Shown in pieces: positions 8,614 to 16,607 of a stretch of DNA of 64,000 bases. The notes under the pieces were generated by a model, which saw only the letters and a list, made by a program, of their open reading frames with translations, ran no database searches and was not told the origin of the DNA. The stretch is from positions 34,370 to 98,369 of the forward strand of contig DAIDHZ010000004.1 of NCBI GenBank assembly GCA_027451825.1, read 5' to 3'. Made by a program: the position numbers and the translations under genes. How positions within the stretch are numbered: position 1 is the first letter of the stretch; every line of letters starts with the position of its first letter. This DNA comes from Chlamydiota bacterium. Its GTDB lineage: Bacteria; Chlamydiota; Chlamydiia; Chlamydiales; SM23-39.

Positions 8614-9166
8614 AAATCCTCTTCACTGCTTCATTTAGATCTTGCGCAAACTCTGATGAACTATCTTGGCTGAGACACCAAGCTTTTGCTTGATTTAATT
8701 CTTGTAAAGAAGGTTTTAGATTGCATAGATCAAAGAAATGCTTGCTTTTAGGGCCTTGATCTATACTTGCATATAATTTAAAACAAATCTGGTCAAAACG
8801 ATCGGCTAAGTATACGGTAAGGGTATTGTACTTGCGGGCATGGAGGCGTTGAACAAAACCTGAAGGAAGTCCCGCTTCCAATAAGGATGCTGGCCCGATA
8901 TTTATCCAGTCATTTCCTAGATGAAGAACTTGTCCAACTTCTTTGATGGCTTTTATAAATGGTTGAGGGAGTGGGTTAGCAGAAATCAATTCATGCTCTT
9001 TCATGAATGCTACCAGATCTAAATCTCTTGTTGTTCTTTCTATTAAACCTAAAAGAAGTAGGCTTCCTCCTCCAATTGCTACAACTTCATACTGTAAGTT
9101 CCGGTCAGCTAAAAGCTGACCTAAAATGTTTAATGCCCCTTCGAGTCCCTTTAAATCAATTGACAT
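8600..9166 (-). CDS. DUF6036-like nucleotidyltransferase (putative toxin-antitoxin component)
   Basis: A 188-residue nucleotidyltransferase-fold protein. I start it at the ATG at 9166 because AAAGGACG precedes it; an in-frame ATG exists upstream at 9235 without a clear ribosome site. The motif IGGGSLLLLGLIERTTRDLD (residues 31-50) carries the GG-S and DLD metal-binding pattern of the minimal nucleotidyltransferase fold, in the arrangement of DUF6036 proteins. A later part (YLADRFDQICFKLYASID, then KSKHFFDLCNL) mirrors the conserved 'EKL...RGK..DLYDL' region of AbiEii-like enzymes. It is the first gene of a two-gene operon with the winged-helix protein. Function as a toxin is inferred from family context only. 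Confidence 0.75.
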   Translation of the reverse strand: MSIDLKGLEGALNILGQLLADRNLQYEVVAIGGGSLLLLGLIERTTRDLDLVAFMKEHELISANPLPQPFIKAIKEVGQVLHLGNDWINIGPASLLEAGLPSGFVQRLHARKYNTLTVYLADRFDQICFKLYASIDQGPKSKHFFDLCNLKPSLQELNQAKAWCLSQDSSSEFAQDLNEAVKRICANH

Positions 9167-9295
9167 TTCGCGTCCTTTAACCTCTTGAATCGAGAAGATA
9201 AACTTCATTGTATATGAAGCTGGTTTTGTGTGCAATTTTATTGTAAAAAATTTATATTGAGCTATTTACAAAGGAAAAATATCTAGGGTTTGGAG

Positions 9296-9532
9296 TTATT
9301 GACGGACTTTTTGAAAAAATTGAAATAGGTTTTCTATCTCTTCAATGGCTTTTTGGTGAGTTTGGATTTGATTTGCGATGTTTTGTTGTATTCTTGGCAT
9401 TTCTTTTAAGAGTGTCGAAGGGAGTTGGGCGGTGTTTGTGGAAAGCTCTTCTTTTTGTTGGTAAAGTGTTGAGAGTTTTTCTTGAAGAGGCTTGAGTAGG
9501 TTTTCTTTTTGTTGTCCTTTTTTGTGGTTTAA
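9296..9532 (-). pseudogene. Fragment of a coiled-coil protein gene, no start codon
   Basis: An open minus-strand frame of 78 codons bounded by TAA on both sides, with no usable start. The translation has clear coding character: LLKPLQEKLSTLYQQKEEL, later HQKAIEEIENLFQFFQKV, with a Glu/Gln/Leu-rich heptad-like pattern. It is most likely the C-terminal remnant of a coiled-coil protein whose 5' part was lost. It lies between the second nucleotidyltransferase module and the ligase gene, in an area already marked by gene decay (Ku). I do not recognise a parent family. The chance that this is an accidental open frame is real. Confidence 0.4.
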
Positions 9533-9587
9533 TTATGAATTGTTTACTTCTTTTATTCAATGTTGATTTGTGTCATAGAAAGTAAAT

Positions 9588-10526
9588 ATGAGAAAAATGA
9601 TTCCTTTAATGCTGGCTACTTTGGCGGATCGCCCTTTTGATGATAAAGATTGGGTTTTTGAAATCAAATGGGATGGCTGTCGGGCAATCAGTTATAAAAC
9701 AAAGAAAAAAGTAGAGATTATTTCTCGTGGAAATAAATCTTTTAATCAAAGATTTGCTCCTATTGTTCAAGAATTAAATAAGTTTTCTGAGTCTTTTGTC
9801 TTGGATGGGGAAATCGTGATTTTGAACAAAAAAGGGGTTCCTGATTTTCAGCTTTTGCAGAATTATCAAAGAACGAAGGTCGGAACCCTTCGCTATTATG
9901 TTTTTGATATTTTGTCTTTTGAAGGGCAATGTTTGACAGATCTTCCTTTCATCGAGAGAAGAGAGATTTTGAAGAAATTACTCGAGTCTCAAAAGCTTTC
10001 TCGCATTAAGCTGAGCGAGTGCATTGAGGAGAAGGGGAAAGAGGTTTTTCAATTTGTTGTTAAAAAGGGGTTGGAAGGGATTGTTGCCAAGCATAAAGAA
10101 AGCACGTATCAACTTCGACGAAGTCCCGATTGGTTAAAGATCAAAACAAGGCAGCGTCAGGAGGTTGTCATCGGAGGTTATACGCTTCCCAAAGGCAGTC
10201 GTAAATGTTTTGGAGCCTTGGTTGTCGGCGTTTATGAAAAGGGGGATCTGGTTTATGTTGGGCATGTGGGAGGCGGATTTAATGTTCAAATGTTGAAAGA
10301 TCTCTATCAAGAACTTAAAAAAATCAAAACGTCTCAATGTCCTTTTTCTATAGCACCTGAGCCAAATAAAGACATCACTTGGGTGAAACCAATTCTTGTT
10401 TGTGAAGTGATTTTTGCAGAGTGGACGCAAGCAGGGATTCTGCGTATGCCGATTTTTAAGGGGCTTCGCTCTGACAAGGAGCCTAAGGAAGTTGTTCGAG
10501 AAACAATGCTTAAATTGAATTTATGA
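9588..10526 (+). CDS. ATP-dependent DNA ligase, stand-alone LigD ligase domain
   Basis: A 312-residue ligase that seals nicks using ATP. The adenylation motif EIKWDG (K27 as nucleophile), SRGNK (46-50), LDGEIV (72-77), EGIVAK and the DWLKIK motif V are all present, followed by an OB-fold part (GALVVGVYEKG, YVGHVGGGF). The N-terminus MIPLMLATLADRPFDD and overall sequence match the ligase domain of bacterial LigD. The polymerase and 3'-phosphoesterase domains of LigD are absent, both in the protein and in the flanks. Its expected partner Ku is a pseudogene 2 kb upstream. The 3' end overlaps the convergent P-type ATPase gene by 17 bp. Confidence 0.92.
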   Translation: MRKMIPLMLATLADRPFDDKDWVFEIKWDGCRAISYKTKKKVEIISRGNKSFNQRFAPIVQELNKFSESFVLDGEIVILNKKGVPDFQLLQNYQRTKVGTLRYYVFDILSFEGQCLTDLPFIERREILKKLLESQKLSRIKLSECIEEKGKEVFQFVVKKGLEGIVAKHKESTYQLRRSPDWLKIKTRQRQEVVIGGYTLPKGSRKCFGALVVGVYEKGDLVYVGHVGGGFNVQMLKDLYQELKKIKTSQCPFSIAPEPNKDITWVKPILVCEVIFAEWTQAGILRMPIFKGLRSDKEPKEVVRETMLKLNL

Positions 10527-12825
10527 ATGAAAATTTCTTGATGAGCCAAACTTTGAGAAAATCTAGAAAGAAAAAATAGATGATGACAGTCGAGAAGAGC
10601 CCTAATATTAAATAGGGATCGATGGGTGTCATTAAAAGACCTTGGATGGCGAAGATGCTCACGATGACGATATCTATGCCCGAGCAGATGAGCATCCAAG
10701 AGCTTGGCATGGAATGCCAAAAGTGTTTTCGTTCTCGTACAAGGTAGATCGTTGCTTGTCCGGTGAAGACGAGTGTTAAAAAGATAAGTGTTCTGATTTC
10801 TTGGATGGATAAATGAAGAAGCTGAGAGCCGGTAAATAGAACGAAAAAAGAAAAGACTAAAATAAACGTCGCAAAGAGGCTTCCTATCAACATCAATTGT
10901 TTGATATTCCATTGGTCCGGCATTTGAGAGAATGACACTTTATCGGTTGCTATTGACATGGTTACAAAGTCATTTGTAAAGAGAAGCAAGACAATGAGTA
11001 TTTGCGATATGATAAAGTCATTGAAGAGGATGAGTCCTAGACTGAGTAAAATGGAGATTTCGAGTGTTTTTACAATCTTATTGATTGTATATGTTAACAT
11101 GCGTTGATAGATTTGTCTGCTTGATTTGACGGCTTTGATGATGTCAACGAGACCTGGGTTTGTTAAAACAAGACTTGCTGCCGCTTTTGCTACATCGGTT
11201 GCATTGCTGACGGCGATCCCTACTTCTGCTTTTTTGAGCGCCGGAGCATCATTGACTCCATCTCCTGTCATTCCGGAGATGCGTCCTTCATTTTGTAATT
11301 GTTGGATGATGTGAAATTTATCTTCCGGGAAAACTTCAGCGATGACATCAGTCTCTAGTATTTTCTTGGATCGAATCTCATCTTTGATAATCGCTCGAGA
11401 TCCGATGCCTACTTTGTCAGCGATGGATTTTGCGGTTGTGAGTCCATCTCCTGTAACCATGATGGTTTTAATCTTTAAGCCTTGAATTTCTTGAATGGCG
11501 CTTTTGGATGTTTCTCTGGGAGGATCTTGGAATGCGATAAGTCCTGCTAAATGGAATTTATTTTGAGCTCCAACAATGACTCCCAAGACACGCGACCCAT
11601 CTGCAGATAGGCTCTCAATTTCTTTAGAATAGTTTTGTTTGTCATCGATCATTTTGCAAAGTGCTGAAAAAGCTCCTTTGAAGACAGAGAGTTTTTGATC
11701 TTGATCCTGAATGATCGCTCCGGAGTATTTTTTCATTGGATCGAAAGGGATGAACTCTATTTTTTTCATCGACTTATTGGAGGAGGCTTTAAGGATTGCA
11801 AGGTCTAGAGGATCTTGTGTTGCCTCTTCACAAGCCATCGCTGCTAAATTTAAAAGCGCTTCTTTTGAATAAGGAGAGAATGCATGTAAGGCAGAGATTT
11901 GAAGAGAGTTTTGTGTGATGGTTCCTGTTTTATCAACGCATAACACATCCATAGCTGCCGCTTCTTCAATGGCGGACAGCCGAGTGACTAAGACACCTTC
12001 TTTGGCAAGATCCATAGAGCCTAAAGCGGTTGATAAAGTATAGGTAGCAGGTAGAGCCGCGGGAACGGAAGCCACCAAAAGAAGCAAAGAAAACGGGATC
12101 ATGTCGGAGAGAGGAATCCCTTGATAGAAAGAATAAAGAAATGCAAAGAGAATGAGAACGGAGTCGAAAATGGCCAGGTATTTTACGATTGAAAAGATGG
12201 TTTGTTGAAGATGGGATGGAGTTTTCGTCGTTCGCAGTATTTCGGCAGTTTTGCCAAAAAATGTATTTTTCCCTGTGAGTGAAATTTTTACGTAAGCTTC
12301 TCCATTCTTGATGATCGATCCTGCATATAGAGAGTCTCCAATGCGAGGTTCTATAGGTAAAGATTCCCCGGTGATCATTGATTGATCAACCAAGATATGT
12401 CCTTCTAATACGTTTGCATCTGCCGGGACGAAGTCTCCCATGCGCAAGCGAATCACATCTTGAGGAACAAGTTCTTGAGCGGGAATTAATTTCCATTTTC
12501 CATCGCGAAGAACTCGTGTTTGAATATCGAGTTTTTGTCTTAACAAACGAAGTGCATTTTTTGCTTTGCTTTCTTGCAAAAAGCTAAGAAAGGCATTCGC
12601 TAGAATGAGCGCTCCTATAATCCAGGCTTCTTCGAATTTTTTTAAGAAGATTTCTAAGACAATTGTGATTTCGAGCATCCAAGGAACCGGGTCCCAAAAT
12701 TTACTGAAAAAAAGAATCCATGGATTGTGTTTTTCTTCGGGGATTGTGTTGAGTCCATGTTTTTGTAATAGCTTTTCTGCTTCTTCGGAAGTTAAGCCTT
12801 GCAATTCGATCATTTTTGGATACAT
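10510..12825 (-). CDS. P-type cation-transporting ATPase (P3A/proton-pump-like)
   Basis: A P-type ATPase of about 771 residues. I place the start at 12825 (MYPKMIELQGLTSEEAEK) or at the next ATG at 12813, because an N-terminal extension to 12969 would cross the divergent tkt start and looks non-coding. Hallmarks are TGES (about 150), the phosphorylation site DKTGT (about 297), GDGVNDAP (about 523), and about ten membrane segments. The opening GLTSEEAEKLLQKHGLN and PVPWMLEITIVLE are typical of plasma-membrane H+-ATPases (P3A). A proton or monovalent-cation role is therefore likely but not proven. It has no metal-binding domain or CPC motif. It shares a short divergent promoter region with tkt. 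Confidence 0.9.
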   Translation of the reverse strand: MYPKMIELQGLTSEEAEKLLQKHGLNTIPEEKHNPWILFFSKFWDPVPWMLEITIVLEIFLKKFEEAWIIGALILANAFLSFLQESKAKNALRLLRQKLDIQTRVLRDGKWKLIPAQELVPQDVIRLRMGDFVPADANVLEGHILVDQSMITGESLPIEPRIGDSLYAGSIIKNGEAYVKISLTGKNTFFGKTAEILRTTKTPSHLQQTIFSIVKYLAIFDSVLILFAFLYSFYQGIPLSDMIPFSLLLLVASVPAALPATYTLSTALGSMDLAKEGVLVTRLSAIEEAAAMDVLCVDKTGTITQNSLQISALHAFSPYSKEALLNLAAMACEEATQDPLDLAILKASSNKSMKKIEFIPFDPMKKYSGAIIQDQDQKLSVFKGAFSALCKMIDDKQNYSKEIESLSADGSRVLGVIVGAQNKFHLAGLIAFQDPPRETSKSAIQEIQGLKIKTIMVTGDGLTTAKSIADKVGIGSRAIIKDEIRSKKILETDVIAEVFPEDKFHIIQQLQNEGRISGMTGDGVNDAPALKKAEVGIAVSNATDVAKAAASLVLTNPGLVDIIKAVKSSRQIYQRMLTYTINKIVKTLEISILLSLGLILFNDFIISQILIVLLLFTNDFVTMSIATDKVSFSQMPDQWNIKQLMLIGSLFATFILVFSFFVLFTGSQLLHLSIQEIRTLIFLTLVFTGQATIYLVRERKHFWHSMPSSWMLICSGIDIVIVSIFAIQGLLMTPIDPYLILGLFSTVIIYFFFLDFLKVWLIKKFSFINSI

Positions 12826-12919
12826 ACGAAAACAAGATGATTCTGTCAATTTGGAGCTTTTTTCTTGCTCTTTATTCCGATAGACTTGAGTATCAGTATG
12901 AGTTAACAGGATGTGAAAT

Positions 12920-14923
12920 ATGATGGATGATGATCTGAAAAAAACTTTAGGGAAAATTGCAGGAACCATTCGAGGTCTTTCAATGGATGCTGTGCAGAAA
13001 GCGAATTCAGGTCACCCGGGAATGCCTATGGGCTGCGCAGAATTGGGTGCCTACTTGTATGGAGTATTGCTTCGTCATAATCCGAAGAATTCAAAGTGGA
13101 TGAATCGAGATCGACTCGTTCTTTCTGCAGGCCATGGCTCGATGTGGCTTTATTCTTGCTTATATTTATCCGGTTTTAAGCTCTCTTTAGATGAGATTAA
13201 ACGTTTTAGACAGCTTCATTCTCAAACACCCGGACATCCTGAATATGGACATACTGATGGAGTGGAAGCCACCACAGGACCTTTAGGGCAAGGCGTCGGC
13301 AATGCGGTGGGGATGGCTCTTGGAATGAAAATTTTGGCCGCAAAGTTCAATAAAGAAGGATATCCTCTTTTCGATAACAAAATTTATTGTGTGGCAGGTG
13401 ACGGATGTTTGATGGAAGGGATTTCCTCCGAAGCTTCTTCTTTTGCAGGGCACTTAAAATTGAATAACTTGGTTCTTCTGTATGATTCCAATCATATTTG
13501 TTTAGATGGCCCAACGTCTGAGTGTTTTACCGAGAATACGAAAGAGCGCTATAAAGCCTATGGATGGGATGTTTATGAGATTGATGGATATGATTTTGAT
13601 CAAATGGACAGAATTCTTTCCAGTTTGCGCAAATCGCAGGAAAAACCTGCGTTGGTGGTTGTCCATACGGTGATTGGAAAAGGATCTCCGCATAAAGCGG
13701 GATCTTCGAAGGCTCATGGATCTCCGCTTGGAGCCGATGAGGTTCTTGCAACGAAGGAAGCCTTAGGACTTCCTAAAGAAGAGTTTTATGTGCCGCAAGC
13801 AGTGCTTTCTTTCTTTGAACAGAAATTGTCCAAGGAAGAGGCCCTGGAGGCTTCTTGGAAAGATTTGTATCGTCGATGGGCTCATGCATATCCGGATCTT
13901 GCCAAAGAATTTGAAAAGATGCAGTCGTATTATTTGCCATCTGATTTGGAAGAAATATTAAAAAAAGTGGAAATCAAGACTCCGATAGCAGGGAGGTCTG
14001 CGTCTCAAATTGTGCTTCAAACATTGGGTCAATCTTTGCCTCAACTGATTGGCGGTTCTGCAGATTTGTCGGTCTCTGATTTAACGATGATGAAAGAGTT
14101 TCCGATCATTGCTCCGAATCAGTTTAATGGAAGAAATATCAAGTATGGGGTTCGAGAATTTGCAATGGGAACCATTGCTAATGGACTTTCTTTATGCGGG
14201 ATGTTCCAGCCTTTTTGCGGAACATTTTTAACGTTTTCCGATTATATGAGAAATGCCATTCGATTGGCTGCTTTATCTCCATATCATGTGATTTATCAAT
14301 TCACTCATGATTCTATTTTCCTTGGAGAAGATGGACCAACGCATCAATCGATTGAACATGTAGCGGCTTTAAGAGCGATTCCTCATTTGCAAGTGATTCG
14401 TCCTGCGGATTCTCATGAGGTCAAAATGGCATGGCTTGCCGCTCTTCGCTACAAGGGACCTACGGCGATTATTTTATCCAGACAAAATTTACCAGATTTG
14501 AAAGAAACATTGCTGCCTTATAGTGAAGGAATGGGACGTGGTGCGTACATTGTGAAAAAAGAGAAAAAACAGGCTCAATTCACTCTTTTTTCTACAGGTT
14601 CAGAGCTTCACCTTGCTATGGAAGTTGCAGATAGATTAGAAAAACTTGGAAAAGAGACCCGGGTGATTTCCATGCCTTGTTTTGCTTTATTTGAAAAACA
14701 AAAGCAAGATTACAAAAAATCAGTTGTTGGCGGCCATCTAGGAGTGAGAGTTGCGATTGAAGCCGCATCTGATTTCGGTTGGCATAAATACATTGGCAGC
14801 GATGGAATTGCGATTTGCATGGAAGGGTTTGGCCTTTCTGCTCCGGCGCATGATTTAGCTGAGGAATTTGGCTTTACCGTAGATGCGATTGTCGAAAGAC
14901 TTATGAGCCATTCCGTATCTTAA
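12920..14923 (+). CDS. tkt: Transketolase
   Basis: A 667-residue transketolase of the pentose phosphate pathway, using thiamine diphosphate to move two-carbon units. Key motifs are the N-terminal SMDAVQKANSGHPGMPMG, the TPP-binding GDGCLMEG (about 160-167), and the pyrimidine-domain segment FTHDSIFLGEDGPTHQ. The length is normal. The start at 12920 (ATGATGGATGATGA) follows a modest ribosome site. hemE begins four bases after its stop codon, so the two are likely co-transcribed. C. trachomatis tkt is also near alaS and the hemE-hemN-hemG cluster. Confidence 0.97.
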   Translation: MMDDDLKKTLGKIAGTIRGLSMDAVQKANSGHPGMPMGCAELGAYLYGVLLRHNPKNSKWMNRDRLVLSAGHGSMWLYSCLYLSGFKLSLDEIKRFRQLHSQTPGHPEYGHTDGVEATTGPLGQGVGNAVGMALGMKILAAKFNKEGYPLFDNKIYCVAGDGCLMEGISSEASSFAGHLKLNNLVLLYDSNHICLDGPTSECFTENTKERYKAYGWDVYEIDGYDFDQMDRILSSLRKSQEKPALVVVHTVIGKGSPHKAGSSKAHGSPLGADEVLATKEALGLPKEEFYVPQAVLSFFEQKLSKEEALEASWKDLYRRWAHAYPDLAKEFEKMQSYYLPSDLEEILKKVEIKTPIAGRSASQIVLQTLGQSLPQLIGGSADLSVSDLTMMKEFPIIAPNQFNGRNIKYGVREFAMGTIANGLSLCGMFQPFCGTFLTFSDYMRNAIRLAALSPYHVIYQFTHDSIFLGEDGPTHQSIEHVAALRAIPHLQVIRPADSHEVKMAWLAALRYKGPTAIILSRQNLPDLKETLLPYSEGMGRGAYIVKKEKKQAQFTLFSTGSELHLAMEVADRLEKLGKETRVISMPCFALFEKQKQDYKKSVVGGHLGVRVAIEAASDFGWHKYIGSDGIAICMEGFGLSAPAHDLAEEFGFTVDAIVERLMSHSVS

Positions 14924-14927
14924 AAAC

Positions 14928-15875
14928 ATGTTTTTAGATGCGCTTCGCAATCAAAATCAACTTCGGCCTCCCGTTTGGTTAATGCGCCAAGCGGGAAGGT
15001 ATTTGCCTGAATACCGAAAGCTTCGAGAAAAATATTCTTTAAGAGATCTTTTTTTCACTCCAGAGCTTGCAGCTGAAGTAACTCTTATGCCGATTGTTCG
15101 ATTTGGCTTTGATGCAGCGATTTTGTTTTCAGACATTACAGTAACAGCTGAATCGCTTGGCCTTTCTTTGGATTTTTCAGAGGGGCCGAAACTTGCAGAC
15201 TGGGTCACTCCATCGAATTTGCATCAGCTTATTTTGATGCCGGAAAAGCTAGCGCCAATGATTGAGACCTTGCATCTTTTGAAAAAAGATCTCCAGGTGC
15301 CTCTCATCGGATTTTGCGGAGCTCCTTTCACTGTGGCAACATATTTTGTAGGAGGGCTGGAGAAGGCCATCTCTTGGATGAGAACATCTCCAGAGAGCTT
15401 TCTTCTTTTTTTGGAAAAGATTGCAGATGCAACTATTTTATATATACAGATGCAAGAAAAGGCAGAGGTAAACGCCATTCAGATTTTTGATTCTTGGGCA
15501 AATCACCTGACGCCAGAGGAGTTTTTGATCTATAGCCTGCCTTTTGTTCAGCGGTTTGTGAATGCAGTTTCTTGTCCATCGATCTTTTTCATGCGAAATG
15601 TGAGTCCCTACATTGATAAAATTCCTTGCGCAGTCAGCATCGATGAATCCTTTTGTTTAAAAAAGGCTCGTAAAATGACGCAGCATCCTCTTCAAGGGAA
15701 TTTAAGCGCGGATCTTCTTTTTGAGCCTTTGGATGTGGTTAAATCCAAGACCCTTTCTGTTTTAGAGGATATGAAAGAAGATCCTGGATTCATTTTCAAT
15801 TTAGGTCACGGAATTAAGCCAAATACACCTCTTGATGCCGTCTATACTCTTGTCGATACAATTCGTTGTATATAA
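14928..15875 (+). CDS. hemE: Uroporphyrinogen decarboxylase
   Basis: A 315-residue enzyme that decarboxylates uroporphyrinogen III to coproporphyrinogen III. The start region carries RPPVWLMRQAGRYLPEYR (residues 13-30), the most conserved stretch of the family. The second signature includes GFCGAPFTVATYFVGG. The end FNLGHGIKPNTPLDAV is also diagnostic. It is slightly shorter than E. coli HemE (354) but complete. It lies four bases downstream of tkt. hemN follows after one intervening secreted-protein gene, so this is the hem operon core. Confidence 0.97.
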   Translation: MFLDALRNQNQLRPPVWLMRQAGRYLPEYRKLREKYSLRDLFFTPELAAEVTLMPIVRFGFDAAILFSDITVTAESLGLSLDFSEGPKLADWVTPSNLHQLILMPEKLAPMIETLHLLKKDLQVPLIGFCGAPFTVATYFVGGLEKAISWMRTSPESFLLFLEKIADATILYIQMQEKAEVNAIQIFDSWANHLTPEEFLIYSLPFVQRFVNAVSCPSIFFMRNVSPYIDKIPCAVSIDESFCLKKARKMTQHPLQGNLSADLLFEPLDVVKSKTLSVLEDMKEDPGFIFNLGHGIKPNTPLDAVYTLVDTIRCI

Positions 15876-15907
15876 AAGAATTTTTTTATAGAATCGAACG
15901 CATTTTT

Positions 15908-16600
15908 ATGAAAGTGCTTGTTCTTTTTTTGTGTTTCTTGAGTTCTTTGTTTTCTCAGGTAACCACTGCGCCCAATGGATCGATTGCAGATTTTCCGATT
16001 GATCCTACGTCTCGAGGAAATGATCTCATCCAGATGTTTTCGACACTGGCAACAATATCTTCGAATACGCCTTTATCTCAGGTGGCCATTCAAACAACAA
16101 GAAACGGGCTTCTTGCCAATGTCGTTTCGATCACACCGACAACAAATAACACTATTTTGCTTGTGCAGTATTGGCCAACAGGAACGACCGTTCCTCAGTA
16201 TATGGCTGTTTTTGTAGAGCAGGTGGTGATGATGGTTTATTCGGATACCGTCATCTCTGCTTCATCAGCATTTACATCGACATATCCGAATGGAATCATC
16301 TCTACTTTTTCTGTCGACATGAAAAAACGAGCCGATGATCTTGCGAAAATATTTTCGATTTTAAATGCGCCCCCTTTGGGGAGTCCTCTTTCTTCAGTTG
16401 CGCTTCAAACCACTTTGTCAGGTCCTTTTTATGCATCGATTACGAATGGATTAATCCCGAAGATCCTTTCCATTACAGCAACAGCAACACCGAATGAAAC
16501 TCTTCTTTTGGTGACCTATCAATCGTCTTTGTTTCAGACAAGTACGATTGTTGTTGCTCCGGATCAGGTATATGGTATTGTATATACTCCACCCTATTAG
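15908..16600 (+). CDS. Secreted protein with two tandem repeat domains (unknown)
   Basis: A 230-residue protein I do not recognise. The start at 15908 gives a clean signal peptide (MKVLVLFLCFLSSLFS, residues 1-16) with likely cleavage before QVTT. The mature part is two imperfect copies of one domain of roughly 85-100 residues: copy 1 has GSIADFPID...RGNDLIQMFSTL...LSQVAIQTT, copy 2 has GIISTFSVD...RADDLAKIFSIL...LSSVALQTT. Each ends in a beta-rich TILLVQY or TLLLVTY segment. The composition (Ser/Thr/Val/Ile) suggests small beta domains. It sits between hemE and hemN, with hemN starting 7 bp after its stop. A link to heme metabolism is only positional. Confidence 0.75.
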   Translation: MKVLVLFLCFLSSLFSQVTTAPNGSIADFPIDPTSRGNDLIQMFSTLATISSNTPLSQVAIQTTRNGLLANVVSITPTTNNTILLVQYWPTGTTVPQYMAVFVEQVVMMVYSDTVISASSAFTSTYPNGIISTFSVDMKKRADDLAKIFSILNAPPLGSPLSSVALQTTLSGPFYASITNGLIPKILSITATATPNETLLLVTYQSSLFQTSTIVVAPDQVYGIVYTPPY

Positions 16601-16607
16601 GAGAGGT

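Noticed and set aside
12826..12969. 48-residue N-terminal extension of the P-type ATPase
   Set aside because: It overlaps the divergent tkt start, has no membrane or metal-binding character, and conserved ATPase sequence begins at MIELQGLTSEEA.
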